Positions 52,452 through 63,383 of a DNA stretch of 64,000 bases are shown one piece after another. The DNA lies in the NCBI RefSeq assembly GCF_033473495.1, contig NC_088941.1, positions 744,001 to 808,000 on the forward strand. Reading direction: 5' to 3'. The translations under genes and the position numbers were made by a program. Below the pieces are notes generated by a model. It was not told where the DNA came from, ran no database searches, and saw nothing but the letters and a program-made list of their open reading frames with translations. Each line of letters begins with the position of its first letter. The first letter of the stretch is position 1. Source of the DNA: Cercospora beticola. Taxonomy: Eukaryota > Ascomycota > Dothideomycetes > Mycosphaerellales > Mycosphaerellaceae.

Positions 52452-54377
52452 TCAGATCATGAGCGCGAAAGATCTGATATCAAACTCCGCGTGCTCTTGT
52501 AAAGCCTCCTTGGGGAATGGCCAGTCCATTTCGCTGAACGTGCTGCTACGTACGGAAGCAGAACTCTTACTGGAGATGCTGCCGATGTGACTCGAAGGAC
52601 CGCCATTTGTCGCTGGCGACGAAGGCGCTGTGAGACTTGTCGGGGTCTTGGGAGTAAGATTGGACGCGTTAGGATTGTAAGGCACGTAGCCGCCTGATGT
52701 ACCCGAGGACGCAGACTCTCCATTGCTTTGCGCAGATTGTATCGCTTCCGCCTTCATCTTCAAGCTTTCGAGGCGGACCCATTTCTTGTACAATACCGGA
52801 TCGTACGAGCTCTCCTTCCACTCCACGAAGAACAACGTGAGTGCTGTCCAGGCGCGAGTTACGGCCTTCGTCTTGGAGCGCATTAGAAGCAGAGCAGAGA
52901 GACATATGGCTGCAGCATCCCATTCAGCTTGAGGGGTGGTGAGCCAAGCCCAGCGAGACAAACTTGGGTCTTCGCGTACGGCACGCAAATTCTCCAGGAT
53001 AACAGCTGAGCTTGTCAAAACTTCGTCCATTTCATCTCTGCTCAATTGTGGATTTCGATCGCGAAGGATCGCCGTCAGCTTGAGCCTCGCAACTGTAGTC
53101 TTGCTTGATGCAATGGCTAGCCGGCAGGTTGAGGAAGAGCAGTCGCAAGCACGATGATACTTGTCCTCCAAGATCTTCTCGAGGTACTCGATCACTGACA
53201 GCTTTCCGTCAACGGGCAGTATTGGAAAGCCATTTTCTTCCATGAAGTCTTCGGAGAAAAGGACCGTTCGGAGATAATATGTGATCTCGAAACGTAGCAG
53301 ATTGCCGAAAGTATCAGCATTGTGCTCGGAGGAATTACGCTTGGCGTCGACGTCTTGGACAGACTCGAAGTCGGCATCTTGTATGGAAATCGGAAACCTC
53401 GCGGAGCATCTGCGCTCATAGATGAGAGGGTCAGTGTTGTTGAGCTCCGCGATACGCGCATCGAGCGTACAGATATGCCACCATAATCGACGTCGATACT
53501 CGGAGTCCAAGAAAGTCAGTCCTTGGCTATCTGGATCCTGATTGAGTTTGAGCTTCATAGCTATCCGCACGAGAATAGCCAGTAGTGACCAAGCATATGC
53601 TCGATCGAGAAAGCGTTGTCCAGTGATCAGATAAAGTGCAAGAGCTTGGACTGCCGCCACAGTTGGCTCCGTCATGAATTGTGATTTCACGAGCGAGGCT
53701 TCCACCTTCGTTGCATAAGTGCGCAACAGAGCTTTGTTGGTCAAGCATGATGTCGTTTGTCCCGGCGGTGTCTCGAGACTTGCTGCAGCTGCGAAGCATA
53801 TGGCGAATTTTAAGCTCTCAGCGTCTGGCTTGAAGTCTTTCGCTTCGTCTTCGGTGGCCAAGAACAAGTGTTGAACTGCAGTAGTGTGTACAATCTTGAT
53901 CAATGGGTCTACGTTCGACCGATATTGTTGCCACATGGCCCAAAGTCGCTTCGGTGTCACATCTTCCACACGCGCAGTATCGGAACCAGCATCAATATGG
54001 AAGGGAAAGCTCGATGATCCGGATGACTCGTCAGATTCCTCATCAAGTTCTGGTATCGGAGGCTCCACTGCGCTGATTCTGCTACTCGTGCTCAAGCCCG
54101 AACCGCTCCGGCGATGTGTCCGTGTGTGTGTCTTCAACTCCGCCTCATTGTCTTTTGTAACGATCGCCGCACTTGCCTTGCCCTCCACTGCCGCCAGTCT
54201 CGCTGCTAGCTTCTGAACCTGCTCCTCCATCTCGCACAGGCGCGAGTCGTCATTGGTGGACACATCTCTCAAGCGTGAAGGTTCACGGACGGCAACCACA
54301 GATTGTTGTCCATAACTCGACCCGCGTCCATTGCCCGAGAGAATCTTCCGACGCTGTATTTCCAGGTAAGACTCCAT
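52452..54377 (-). CDS. Fungal-specific transcription factor (fungal_trans domain); Zn cluster not found
   Basis: 641 aa from the first ATG of the frame (MESYLEIQRRK). A short coiled-coil-like stretch (MEEQVQKLAARLAAVEGK) precedes the fungal_trans core (about 135-470), with SLKFAICFAAAASL, FLDRAYAWSLLAILVRIAMKL and YRRRLWWHICTLDARIAELN, the hallmark of Gal4-class regulators. The C-terminus is Ser/Thr/Pro-rich. The frame stays open upstream to about 54488 and reads RIDVLRTENTAELLDRN, like a linker after a zinc cluster, so the gene probably has earlier exon(s). No intact C-x2-C-x6-C cluster was found upstream; only a degenerate Cys-poor stretch near 54526-54598. It may be truncated, or the DNA-binding exon may be missed. 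Target genes unknown. Confidence 0.8.
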   Translation of the reverse strand: MESYLEIQRRKILSGNGRGSSYGQQSVVAVREPSRLRDVSTNDDSRLCEMEEQVQKLAARLAAVEGKASAAIVTKDNEAELKTHTRTHRRSGSGLSTSSRISAVEPPIPELDEESDESSGSSSFPFHIDAGSDTARVEDVTPKRLWAMWQQYRSNVDPLIKIVHTTAVQHLFLATEDEAKDFKPDAESLKFAICFAAAASLETPPGQTTSCLTNKALLRTYATKVEASLVKSQFMTEPTVAAVQALALYLITGQRFLDRAYAWSLLAILVRIAMKLKLNQDPDSQGLTFLDSEYRRRLWWHICTLDARIAELNNTDPLIYERRCSARFPISIQDADFESVQDVDAKRNSSEHNADTFGNLLRFEITYYLRTVLFSEDFMEENGFPILPVDGKLSVIEYLEKILEDKYHRACDCSSSTCRLAIASSKTTVARLKLTAILRDRNPQLSRDEMDEVLTSSAVILENLRAVREDPSLSRWAWLTTPQAEWDAAAICLSALLLMRSKTKAVTRAWTALTLFFVEWKESSYDPVLYKKWVRLESLKMKAEAIQSAQSNGESASSGTSGGYVPYNPNASNLTPKTPTSLTAPSSPATNGGPSSHIGSISSKSSASVRSSTFSEMDWPFPKEALQEHAEFDIRSFALMI

Positions 54378-54479
54378 CTGCAATCGTTGAGTAGAGTTAC
54401 GATCAAGCAGCTCAGCCGTATTTTCCGTGCGAAGGACGTCGATCCGGCGGCAGATGGTAGACAGAATGAGGTATGATCT

Positions 54480-55719
54480 CTTGCAACAGCGAAATTAGTT
54501 ATCAAAAGATCTTTTGCCGGCACCGGAGAGTGTGGCTGTAGCCTGTTGCACTCATGCCGCAGTCCAGGCTCCATGGTCATTTCGAGGCGGCAAGTCCTAG
54601 GGCGATTTATCATTGCTCGCATAAATAGAAACTGACAGTTCATCATTCTTGGAAACATCATAACAAACCGGAAAGTTGGCAAGGGTGTGCTTGTGCTGAC
54701 AGCGAGCTTGGACTGTCGATAGAGTTTGCCTGATTGCGAATGAGCGTAGTTCAGACAATCAGGGTCTCCTCTATTTGATAGAATAGATGCTCTTGCCGCC
54801 ACAATACATACGCGTGATGACGCCTCTGCCGGAAGAGGTTTCAACTGCAAGTCAAGCGCTGTGAGACCGACTTTAGTCCACACGCCAGATAGGAAGAAGT
54901 GTGTGGTGAAGGAAATCACTTTGAACCGAGCGTGAATATTCGAAGACCGCACTTCGATGGCTCACCTGGTCGCTGGTCGCGCGTCGCTCAGTCTGCACGA
55001 CTCACAAATGAGAAGGACTTGTACGACACGCAATACCACGGGAACCACTGATCATGCCTCAGGTGCCGTCTCGCAAACGATCGTGGCCGCAAGAATGATC
55101 AGACTGCCATGCGGGATTGGGCATGAGTACCTGAAATGCAGCGACTGACTCAACGATAGCAGAACAGAAAGTCGTTGCCGGCTCCGGCACCTCCTGCTGT
55201 TCCAGCAATATCGGCTACGGCAGGTCCAAACGTCTGAAAACCCTCCGGAAGCGCCACTCCATCATGGGCATCGCACCATTGTCCTCTGCTGCATGAACTG
55301 CTACAGGAGAGCTTCGCTTATGTGGCCCTGAGATGAAACTTGCAAAGACACAGGATCCAGTTCGTTGCAAGCGATTAACGCTACGGGCAGTTTTGGTCTC
55401 GAAATCTATTGCGCACTCGATAGCATGACATAACGTCACACCGTTGAGCACTCGCCGTGCCTTCATCGTAGATCCAGACGGAGATGGTGAGATTCCTGAA
55501 GAGAGAAGAAAGAGAAGCAGCAGAGCAGAATTTCGCGGAATAGTGTGTTCCGGCAGCACCCGCGTCTGCGCCGTCACGCCGAGGGAGAGAGCATATTCCC
55601 GACGAATCACATGCAGTGCATTTGCCGGGCAGTTGACCAGGTCGACATCACGACTTTCACTCGCGCGATACTGTTGACGCAGCACAGCACTTCCACCAGC
55701 GCTGCCGGAGAACGCAATC
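54480..55719. other. Divergent interval between transcription factor and SDHC
   Basis: About 1.2 kb. It probably includes 5' exon(s) of the transcription factor on the minus strand and the SDHC promoter on the plus strand. No other gene is supported. Confidence 0.4.
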
Positions 55720-56404
55720 ATGCTGGCTCAGAGAATCGCGCAGAACTCGCTGCGGCGGCGTATGTAGCCAGGAACACCACCCCATCGACACCCATACTGA
55801 CATCACAGCAGTCGCCGCGCAGCCCAATGCCCTCCGTTTCGCAGCCCCAGCAGCAGTCGCAATGGGCATGCACACGAGCCAGAAGAGGTGAGATAAACCC
55901 TCCTCCGCCTACCTCTCCACCGCGCGAAGAAACACAACCCTTCTAACACCTCCCAGACTCTCCGCAGCCCCCGCGCAACCCATCTCCGACCACGAAGCTC
56001 GCAACTCAATCCTCGCCAAACAACGCCTAAACCGCCCCGTAGCACCTCACCTCGCCATCTACCGCCCACAAATAACCTGGTACCTCTCCGCCCTGAACCG
56101 CATCACAGGCGTAGCAGTCTCCGGAGCCTTCTACGCCTACGGAATGCTCTACCTCGCAGCGCCATACCTCGGCTGGCACGTCGAGACCGCCGTTCTCGCG
56201 GCCTCATTCGCCGCATGGCCGGTTCTGCTGCAAGTCGCTGCGAAGTTCACCGTCGCGTGGCCGTTTGTGTTCCACTGCTTCAATGGTGTGAGACATTTGG
56301 TTTGGGATACGGCGAGCATGATTACGAATAGCAAGGTGAAGCAGACTGGATGGTTTGTGTTGGGTTTGTCTACGCTGAGCTCTTTGGCGCTGGCTTTCAT
56401 TTGA
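55720..56404 (+). CDS. SDHC: Succinate dehydrogenase cytochrome b subunit (SDHC/Sdh3)
   Basis: Three exons, 55720-55759, 55809-55887 and 55957-56404, with introns of 49 nt (GTATGT...CACAG) and 69 nt (GTGAGA...CCCAG); 188 aa. The first two exons encode a presequence (MLAQRIAQNSLRRP...MGMHTSQKR). The mature part has RPVAPHLAIYRPQITWYLSALNRITG, three membrane helices and HCFNGVRHLVWD. His146 is the expected haem ligand; Thr80, Trp81, Ser84, Asn87, Arg152 and His153 match the quinone-pocket positions. It anchors complex II in the inner mitochondrial membrane. These are the residues targeted by SDHI fungicides, and all look wild type here. Confidence 0.93.
55760..55808 (+). other. SDHC intron 1
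   Basis: 49 nt, donor GTATGT, branch ACTGAC, acceptor TCACAG, phase 1. Confidence 0.8.
55888..55956 (+). other. SDHC intron 2
   Basis: 69 nt, donor GTGAGA, branch TCTAAC, acceptor TCCCAG, phase 2. Confidence 0.8.
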
Positions 56405-57052
56405 GTGAGAGACTTGTAGCTGTGGACATGTATAAACACAAAGAATCCAGTCAGTCAGAGCAAGCAATAGAATACCCGTATATGCCAGACTTCTTTTGTA
56501 CGTGCAACTTGTTTACTTGGCCAGGAAATGATCTTTCATAGGTGAGATGACAGTGTGCGTGGCAGCCTTCACAGTTGCACATGCCTCTAACGCATGCTAA
56601 GATATGCTTCTAGCCAGTCGTGACGAGCTATTTAGCCAGACGGCAATCACAACAAACATTACTAGAAGCCTTATCACGGAGTCGAGGCTCCAGATCTTCC
56701 ACCACGGGGCAACACTTGTGCCGAGATGCGTATATACATGACATGCCTCGTAAGCGTTCCATCGGCCGTTAGCTTCGTACTCTCTCTAGGTCGCAAGACC
56801 CTCTTTGGCTGAATAATAGCTGGTGCCAGTCGTATCATGGCCTCGAGGTGGATGCGCTCTGAGTGGATGCTCGCCTCGTGGCATACTGAGCAAACTCTCC
56901 GATCTCCTCCTGCCGCGTTGTGTTGAAGACGCCGCGCCATCCACCATGGCCTCAGAATGCCTGCGTGCCCAGACTCGTGAATCAAAATCGCCTTGCGCTT
57001 CCCGATCCCAGTTCGGTGGATCATGACTCCAATCGACCCACAGACTGCCGCA
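56405..57052. other. Convergent intergenic region
   Basis: About 650 bp between the SDHC stop and the URC4 stop. A minus-strand frame of 116 codons here has a CSVCH string but no other support. Confidence 0.5.
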
Positions 57053-58652
57053 CTAGAACACTGTGCCGTCGGATAGGATCATGATCGGGGGCTCTCTTGT
57101 ATTGGGTCTTGAGACTTCAGCGATCTCTCGTCCGCCCTGCGAAATATCGTTAGTTCAGCCATTAGGTCGGCGCGATGCAATGGTAGCTCACCTTCCACGT
57201 GCCAGCCTCCAGTACTTGTGCCAGGCTGAGCTTGTCATCTCCGGTCAGGCCCAGCAGTGTATTCACCTCAACATGTAGTTCGTCGAGGAAGCCAACAGTC
57301 AGAGCACGCCACTCTACGATGACATCGTCGTCAGCTGTGAAGAGGGGAACAACCTCCACGTTGGGCTGACCAGCTCTTGTCGCATTCATTTGGTACTGTG
57401 CAAGACCTCTTTGCACATCGTCCTCCTTTAAGGTCAGAAGTCCTGTATCCACCAATAGCCCACCATTTCGGTACTCAGGCAGACCAGTCATGAGTTCAAC
57501 GCCAACAAAATGCACCTTGGCCAGCTTCTGCATCGGTACCATTAATGAGTAAGTAAGCCATTGAGTTAGCTTGTGGAAGGGCACGATATTCTCCCATGGC
57601 GTGTTCGGATGTGAAGGCATGGATCCACATGGCCAAGCATCACCCAAAGGTACGCCATCAATTTGTGTCCTGGTGGCTGGCCAGATGTCGACAAGACCTA
57701 TCATGAGCGTGTCCCACAGTGTTGGCAACGGGATGACAGGAATAGAAGCAGCATGAGTTGTTGGATGGGCGAGCAGGTAGTCGAGCATGTTTCCTGGTCT
57801 TGCGTCCAGCCCGAAAATCTCTCGGTTGAGCAGAGAGTCACCCAGCTTGATGAGCAGGTTGGTGCGACCATTGAGCCCATCGATTGGATTGTCGGGCGTG
57901 ACTTGCAATCCCTTAGCCATGTTCTCAACAGTGAGCTTCTTCAGACCGTCGCTGTCGACTTGGTAAGGCTGGTTCTCGTCACTGGAGAAGAGTCCAGTCT
58001 TGAACATTTCCAAGCTTGCGACCGCGAGCCCTTCACTGCGCTTGTAGATCTTGCCGCTTTCCTTGGACTTGTATTGCCATTTCGTCCCCGCACCTGCGTC
58101 TAATAGGACGGAAACCAAGAAGAGATCTATCAGACGGCGGGCACGCTCCTGGTTGTCCACTGTGCTCGGCCAAGTCTGCATGAGCTGATCGACCCGCGGA
58201 CGGCCACCCACGTCAAAGTGCTGCCATCTCCCATGCGGGGGGATTTTGCTGTAGTCGGGATCAAAGTCCCGCTGTGTGTATACTCAGCTTCAAGTAATGT
58301 TGTATGCTGTACCACTGAGGCATACCTTTATGATGGCCACAACGTAGGCTGCCGTATCGGAGAACTTGGACATGTCCACATTGAAGTGGCGTAACTGATT
58401 TCTCTTCGCCTTCTCCAACACAAGCTTGCTTCTTTCCCGCACGGCATAGATGCTTCGTAGATAGGCGACTGGGTTCACCTGCGGATCTGGGGCTTTGGGC
58501 AGGGGAATATCAGGTATGCTTGCATCGTGCGCGGTGGTGCTGTTGGTGCGCTGCATGGCGAATGTGCGTTTCGAATTGGTGTAGGCGTCGGTGAGGTGTT
58601 CGCCGTTGGTGGGATGGTGGTTGGTCTTGTCGCGTCTTCTGAAGAGGCCCAT
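57053..58652 (-). CDS. URC4: URC4/Urg3-like protein (DUF1688), uracil catabolism
   Basis: Three exons, 58652-58326, 58271-57192 and 57136-57053, introns of 54 and 55 nt; 496 aa. The N-terminus contains VNPVAYLRSIYAVRERSKLVLEKAKR. The DUF1688 core has RPRVDQLMQTWPSTVDNQERARRLIDL, LLDAGAGTKWQY and GLVDIWPATRTQIDGVPLGDAW. The last exon supplies the usual end PIMILSDGTVF. In Lachancea URC4 is needed to degrade uracil by a route that makes urea; its exact reaction is not settled. UreF, needed for urease, is 27 kb away, so the pathway link is functional and not positional. Confidence 0.93.
57137..57191 (-). other. URC4 intron 2
   Basis: 55 nt, donor GTGAGC, branch ACTAAC, acceptor TCGCAG, phase 0. 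Confidence 0.85.
58272..58325 (-). other. URC4 intron 1
   Basis: 54 nt, donor GTATGC, acceptor CACACAG, phase 0. Confidence 0.85.
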
Positions 58653-60200
58653 TGTGGCAGCCGGCAGCTCAACCTAGGAGCTCCCCGCGGCGGCGAGATG
58701 CGCTACCACCCAGGAACAACCCTGACGTCGGAAGTCGATTCGGCGGCGATATCAATGGGCACTGGCTGGCGATAGGCCGGGGAAGACGTGGGGAGCGGGC
58801 AGAGCAAGCGGGCATCAGGCAGCGCGGCGACTGGGAGAGCATCTTCGGCAGTGGCAGCAGCAGCAGCAGCAGCCATCTATACTAAAGTCGTTCCTGTCTT
58901 GCGAAGGCTGCTCGCGGGCGCACTCATGCAGGTGCAATTGATCATCAAAACTAGGTACTTTCCGCGCTGCGGATCCAAAACGTGGCTGCCGCGCCTAACC
59001 TTAGTGCCGCCCTTGCGCGATACTGGAGAACATCACCGATACCACTTGATTCCCGGCACAATGCTCGAGGATGTGCCATGACCCTGTGCGATATGCCTCG
59101 TCGCGGTGCATACACATGACGGTCCGCCAGTGCCATGATACTGTCCCCTCGGCGAGCGAGATACGCGACTGCACAGCAGCATGCACGTTTGACTCGGCGT
59201 GCTGTCACGTCTCCTGCGCTTCAACCGGCTGGTGGCTGTCTCCTGAATATGTACTGCAACGACTTTGCGGGACCGACTGGGGAGCAGCATCCGCCGGCTC
59301 ATCTTCAGCCAATGTCGGGCGTCTACACACCAACACCACCGTTGAAACGTTGAAACGTCTGGCTGTCGCTGCATGCGAAATGACTTCGCATGCGGCATGC
59401 AGCAACGCCGGTCGACACACAAGCGCTGAGTTTGGTATACCGCGCGCCTGCCTTCTGCCTGCCAACGTGAACACTGCTGACCGTCTCTCATTCTCTCATT
59501 GCTCGAAGGAGAATCATTTTGACCCAAAGATCAACATGCAATCCATTGGCCGGAAGTAGCAGGCGATTCGGAAATACCGTATATGGCACGGCGTGTAATT
59601 CCGCATCCAAAGCATCATGATAGCACGGAGTTCTCTCCGTCGTTGTGCACGATGGCTTTCTTCACTGCAGCAATGCACAACGATACGGTATACGCAACAT
59701 CGCTATGACCACGCGGGCCGACGACTTGTGTCGGCTTCGTGGGAACGCAAGCGGAGGCACGAGCTATGAGGCACCGTCGGTACGATCAAGTCGATCATAG
59801 ACCTGCCCAGTTGACACCGCTACACATGGGCAACTCAACAATCAGCAGAGCCTCGACGTCATTGTCAAACAACATATCGAAAGCCCCTGCGTCCTCGCTT
59901 GTACTTTCTACAACGAACAACGCTGTTCGAGCACCCTTGATTGCTCCTCACATGTAGAATCTTGCAAATGATGTCTTATTGCTAATCTTCGGTAGGCACT
60001 TAGTGTCGCAAAAGTCGACTAATCCAAACGCACATCAGCGAGCGGCATCGTGTTCCGAAGACGCTGATCCACAGCCATAGCGACGAATCCGAGGTAGAAC
60101 ACTTTTCATTCACGCAAGTTCCTGCATGTTTGCGGTCGGAGTCCGACGACGCTGAAGGATGATCTAGCCCGGTACGACAAGCGCGACACTCCCTCATATT
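58653..60200. other. Gene-poor interval, no supported gene
   Basis: About 1.55 kb between URC4 and the racemase-like gene. Overlapping frames of up to 165 codons at 59033-59559 on both strands have no domain and weak codon pattern. A short CAG run and a GATA-like CGATAG at about 58770 lie near URC4. Confidence 0.5.
58855..58872 (+). repeat. (CAG)6 microsatellite
   Basis: Six perfect CAG units in non-coding DNA upstream of URC4. Confidence 0.9.
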
Positions 60201-61548
60201 TCACATCCTTGCCTTGAGTCCGCGCCTCAACTCCAGACCGCCATCAATCACGTCGAAATCTCTACCACGGTCCCAACCCATCCATTTGCCTAAGACTTCC
60301 TCACCTCCTTCACCAGGATGCATGCCAGCGCTTGCCCAACCACTGTCTTCGACACCAATACCTTGACCAGTTGCTGGATCGCGTCCATCTGCATCCGCCT
60401 CATGGATTGCGAACCCCGGGGAAGACTTTAGAGTCACAATCGGTCGCTGGTCGAAACCCTCCTTCTCAAGCTCTTGTTGCGTTTTCACCGGAGTGACGCA
60501 GGCGTCGGTACCATCAAAGATTGCCTCCCATTCCGCTCGCGTCTTCTGCTTGAAGATCTTCTCATATGTCTTCGCTTGTGTCTTCCAGGTCTTCTTGTCT
60601 AGCCGGTCCTTGACCCAGCTGGTTTTGGCTGGATCGATCTGCAAGCCCTTCAGAAGCGCGGCAAAGAACTGCGGTTCTAGAGCTCCAACAGCCATATAAC
60701 CACCATCCTTCGTCTCATAAGTTGTATAGTACGGCGCACCTCCATCGAGTGTGTTTGTACCTCTGGCTGCATCCCACATTGGAGTCTTTGTTCCGAATCT
60801 CGGCATGCTGGCCAGGTGTGCTGATCCATCGACCATATTTGCCTCCACAACCTGCCCCTGTCCTGTCCTCTCTTTGCTCAACAGAGCGAGGAGAATGCCC
60901 ATGAAGCACACTGCACCTCCTCCAGCGAAATCACCCACGATGTTGGCAGGAGGATATGGCTTGTCACCTGCTCGACCGAGCATGCTCAGCACACCCGAAA
61001 CAGCAATGTAGTTAATATCATGCCCAGCCATATCTTTGTATTTCCCATCTCGTCGGAAACCCGTCATACGAGCTACAATGAGGCCGGGGTTGATCCTCAA
61101 CAGCACGTCCTGTGGTCCAAGACCCATCTTCTCAAGAACACCCGGTCGGAAGGGATCGATCACAACATCGACAAACTTGACCAAGTCTTTGATCAGAGCG
61201 ATACCTTGCGCGGTTTTGGTATTCACAGCTATGGAAGCTTTGCGTCTCGTGAGCTGGTCGGACGTCGGAGGTGGAACATCGTCTGAGCTAGATCCGTGAG
61301 CTTTGGGGTGAGCGCGATCAACGCGAAGGACTTCGGCGCCGTAGTCTGCGCATAGCATGCCAGCGTAGGGACCTACACATTGCGAACGTCAACAAAGCTG
61401 TACATCACCAGAATCCAATGTCAGTAGAGCAATACTAACCTGGAGCCAACCCAGCAAATTCCAGAACACGCAGTCCCGCAAGCGGAGGTGTATTCCCCAG
61501 CGCACTCGCTCCTCCATCGACATAGACTGGATTCCTGTTGAAACTCAT
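60201..61548 (-). CDS. CoA transferase family III protein (alpha-methylacyl-CoA racemase-like)
   Basis: Two exons, 61548-61440 and 61372-60201, with a 67-nt intron (GTTAGT...GTGTAG); 426 aa. The splice gives LAPG-PYAGMLCADYGAEVLRVD, the family's CoA-binding start. Later motifs: DVVIDPFRPGVLEKMGLG, GHDINYIAVSGVLS (catalytic His-Asp region of AMACR), NIVGDFAGGGA and APYYTTYETKDGGYMAVGALE. These fit racemases that epimerise 2-methylacyl-CoA for beta-oxidation rather than formyl-CoA transferases. The C-terminus ARM fits the [SAC][KRH][LM] peroxisomal consensus. Roles in branched fatty-acid or isoprenoid breakdown are likely but not shown. Confidence 0.88.
61373..61439 (-). other. Intron of the racemase-like gene
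   Basis: 67 nt, donor GTTAGT, acceptor TGTGTAG, phase 1. Confidence 0.85.
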
Positions 61549-62031
61549 GATTGATTGATTTCTTTTCTTGCTAATGCCCGATGGCACGAAATTTGTATGG
61601 ATGTCTACATTATGAGAAGGGGAGAGAAGTCCACGGAAAGAGTTGTCGTGATGTGCGAGTCCTGGTGAGCAGGATAGCCTCGGATCGTGTTCGAAACAGC
61701 TTGTTCCCGGTAAACGCGGGGAGAACAAGGGTGAGAGTTTGAGCACAGGCACGGCAGGCACGACAGGGTCCGTCAAGTGCAAGTCAAATATTTGATTAAG
61801 CAAGAGTTCTCCAAATCCTTCCGCGTGTTGTTGGTGTCTTCAGCTGATGCTGATGCCTTGCAATCGGGGCCTTCAAGTGGCGAAGCGGATTCGAAACACC
61901 TGTGTAGCACAAAGATTTATACAAACAAGATAAGTCTCCTCTCATTATCACTGCAGTTTCCGATTCTTTCCTCATTCTTCGTTTTACCTTTTTTGTGCTT
62001 GCAAACTGTACGGGTCATCACTTGACCCAGG
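61549..62031. promoter_or_regulatory. Divergent promoter racemase-like / GH72-like
   Basis: A 483-bp head-to-head region with T/C-rich tracts near both starts. No named motif recognised. Confidence 0.45.
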
Positions 62032-63383
62032 ATGTCAGACCTAGCATTCCGATCCCAGTCTAGCATTGGACCAGCCTTTGAACCCATCAGGACAAAAGGC
62101 AGCCAATTTTGGAGAGGGGACGAGAGGGTGAGTTTTGATCTGTTCCCCGCTTTCTTACAGTCCACGTAGTCCTTGCCTGCCAGTCCAGCTAGCTCTTAGT
62201 TCCATTAGATTATGGACTTTCTGACGACTTGTGCATTTAGTTCCTGATCAAAGGCATCAACTATTTCAAGCAGAAACTCGACATAGAAGCCAGCAAGAAT
62301 GGAATTCGTAGATGGAAACATCAAGACGCGCTCGCGAATGAACAGCTTGATGAATTGCGCGAGGATCTCGAAATTCTGCAAGAATTGGGGATCAATACGC
62401 TTCTTGTTCCACAGCTACACCCTACGAAAGATTATGGAGAAGCAATCAACTTGCTCGCTGAGAAAGGGTTCTATCTCATTGTCGAAATCGGTACTTTTGG
62501 ACGAGAAATTTTGAAGAATGGGCGTGTCTACCGAAATACGGAAATCGATCTGGATGCATGCTATACCTTCGACGCGATACAGGATGATCTTCGACTCGTC
62601 GATCATCTTGCGGATTTTCAGAACGTGCTGGGGTTCATGGTCGCGGGAGACTGCATCAATCGCAGACAACAAGTGACAAGATTCGCAGCAGTCTTGCGCG
62701 CTTTCGTCCGCGATACTAAAGCTTTCTTACGCCTGCGAGGGGGCCGAACCGTGCCGGTGGGAATTTCCAATCCTTGCGTGATGGATTTGCGGTTGCCGGC
62801 GTTGAAGTACTTCACTGCTGGTTCGCGAGAAGAAAGAGTGGATTTCTTTGCTCCGCAAGATTATAGCTGGTGCGGACCAAGCAATTTCCAAATGTCAGGC
62901 TGGCAGAGAGCGGTGGAAACACTAGAGCGCGATGATGTTCGTGTGCCGATGTTTCTGGCTGAGTTTGGCTGCAATGCTCGTGAGAGGATCTGGGATGAGA
63001 TCGCTTGTTTGTATGGGGAGGAAATACTTGGGGCGTACAGTGGAGGTTGTGTGTATTGTTTTGAGGAATACTGGAATGGATATGGAGTTGTGAAAAGAGG
63101 AGAGGATGGCCGTGTAGAAAGAAAGCGGGAGTTTGAGACACTGAAAGGACGATTGCAGGAAGCCAGCAGAGCGTCGGCAACTGCCATGTCTGGCATGGAG
63201 CCCAGAGATTATGAGAACTGGACCGGAGAGTTCCCTGGAGAGACGAGGAATGATTTGTGGTTGGCTACCAGCGCATTGCCTCGATGCCCTGGAGATCTGG
63301 CGGCTTTCGTGCAAGAGCTCAGAGACGAGCGAGAATGGGACGTTGTCGACAGAGTGGAAGGACTTGGTCTGGAGGATGCATAG
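62032..63383 (+). CDS. GH72 (Gas1)-like protein lacking signal peptide and acid/base Glu
   Basis: Two exons, 62032-62127 and 62241-63383, with a 113-nt intron (GTGAGT...TTTAG); 412 aa. The fold matches beta-1,3-glucanosyltransferases: FLIKGINYF, DLEILQELGINTLLV, VDFFAPQDYSWCG, FLAEFGCN and GAYSGGCVYCFEEYWNGYGVV. The nucleophile Glu (residue 273 in AEFGCN) is present, but the acid/base position, normally the Glu of GNE, reads GDC (Cys170). There is no signal peptide (MSDLAFRSQSS), no Cys-rich X8 module and no GPI tail. True Gas enzymes are secreted and remodel wall glucan. I infer a cytoplasmic, probably inactive relative. Confidence 0.8.
62128..62240 (+). other. Intron of the GH72-like gene
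   Basis: 113 nt, donor GTGAGT, acceptor CATTTAG, phase 0. Confidence 0.8.

Noticed and set aside
56674..57024. 116-codon minus-strand frame with a CSVCH string
   Set aside because: Only one isolated Cys pair, no domain, and it lies in the 3' flank between two convergent genes.
59033..59559. Overlapping long frames on both strands
   Set aside because: No domain, no splice partners and poor codon pattern; long frames arise by chance in GC-rich DNA.
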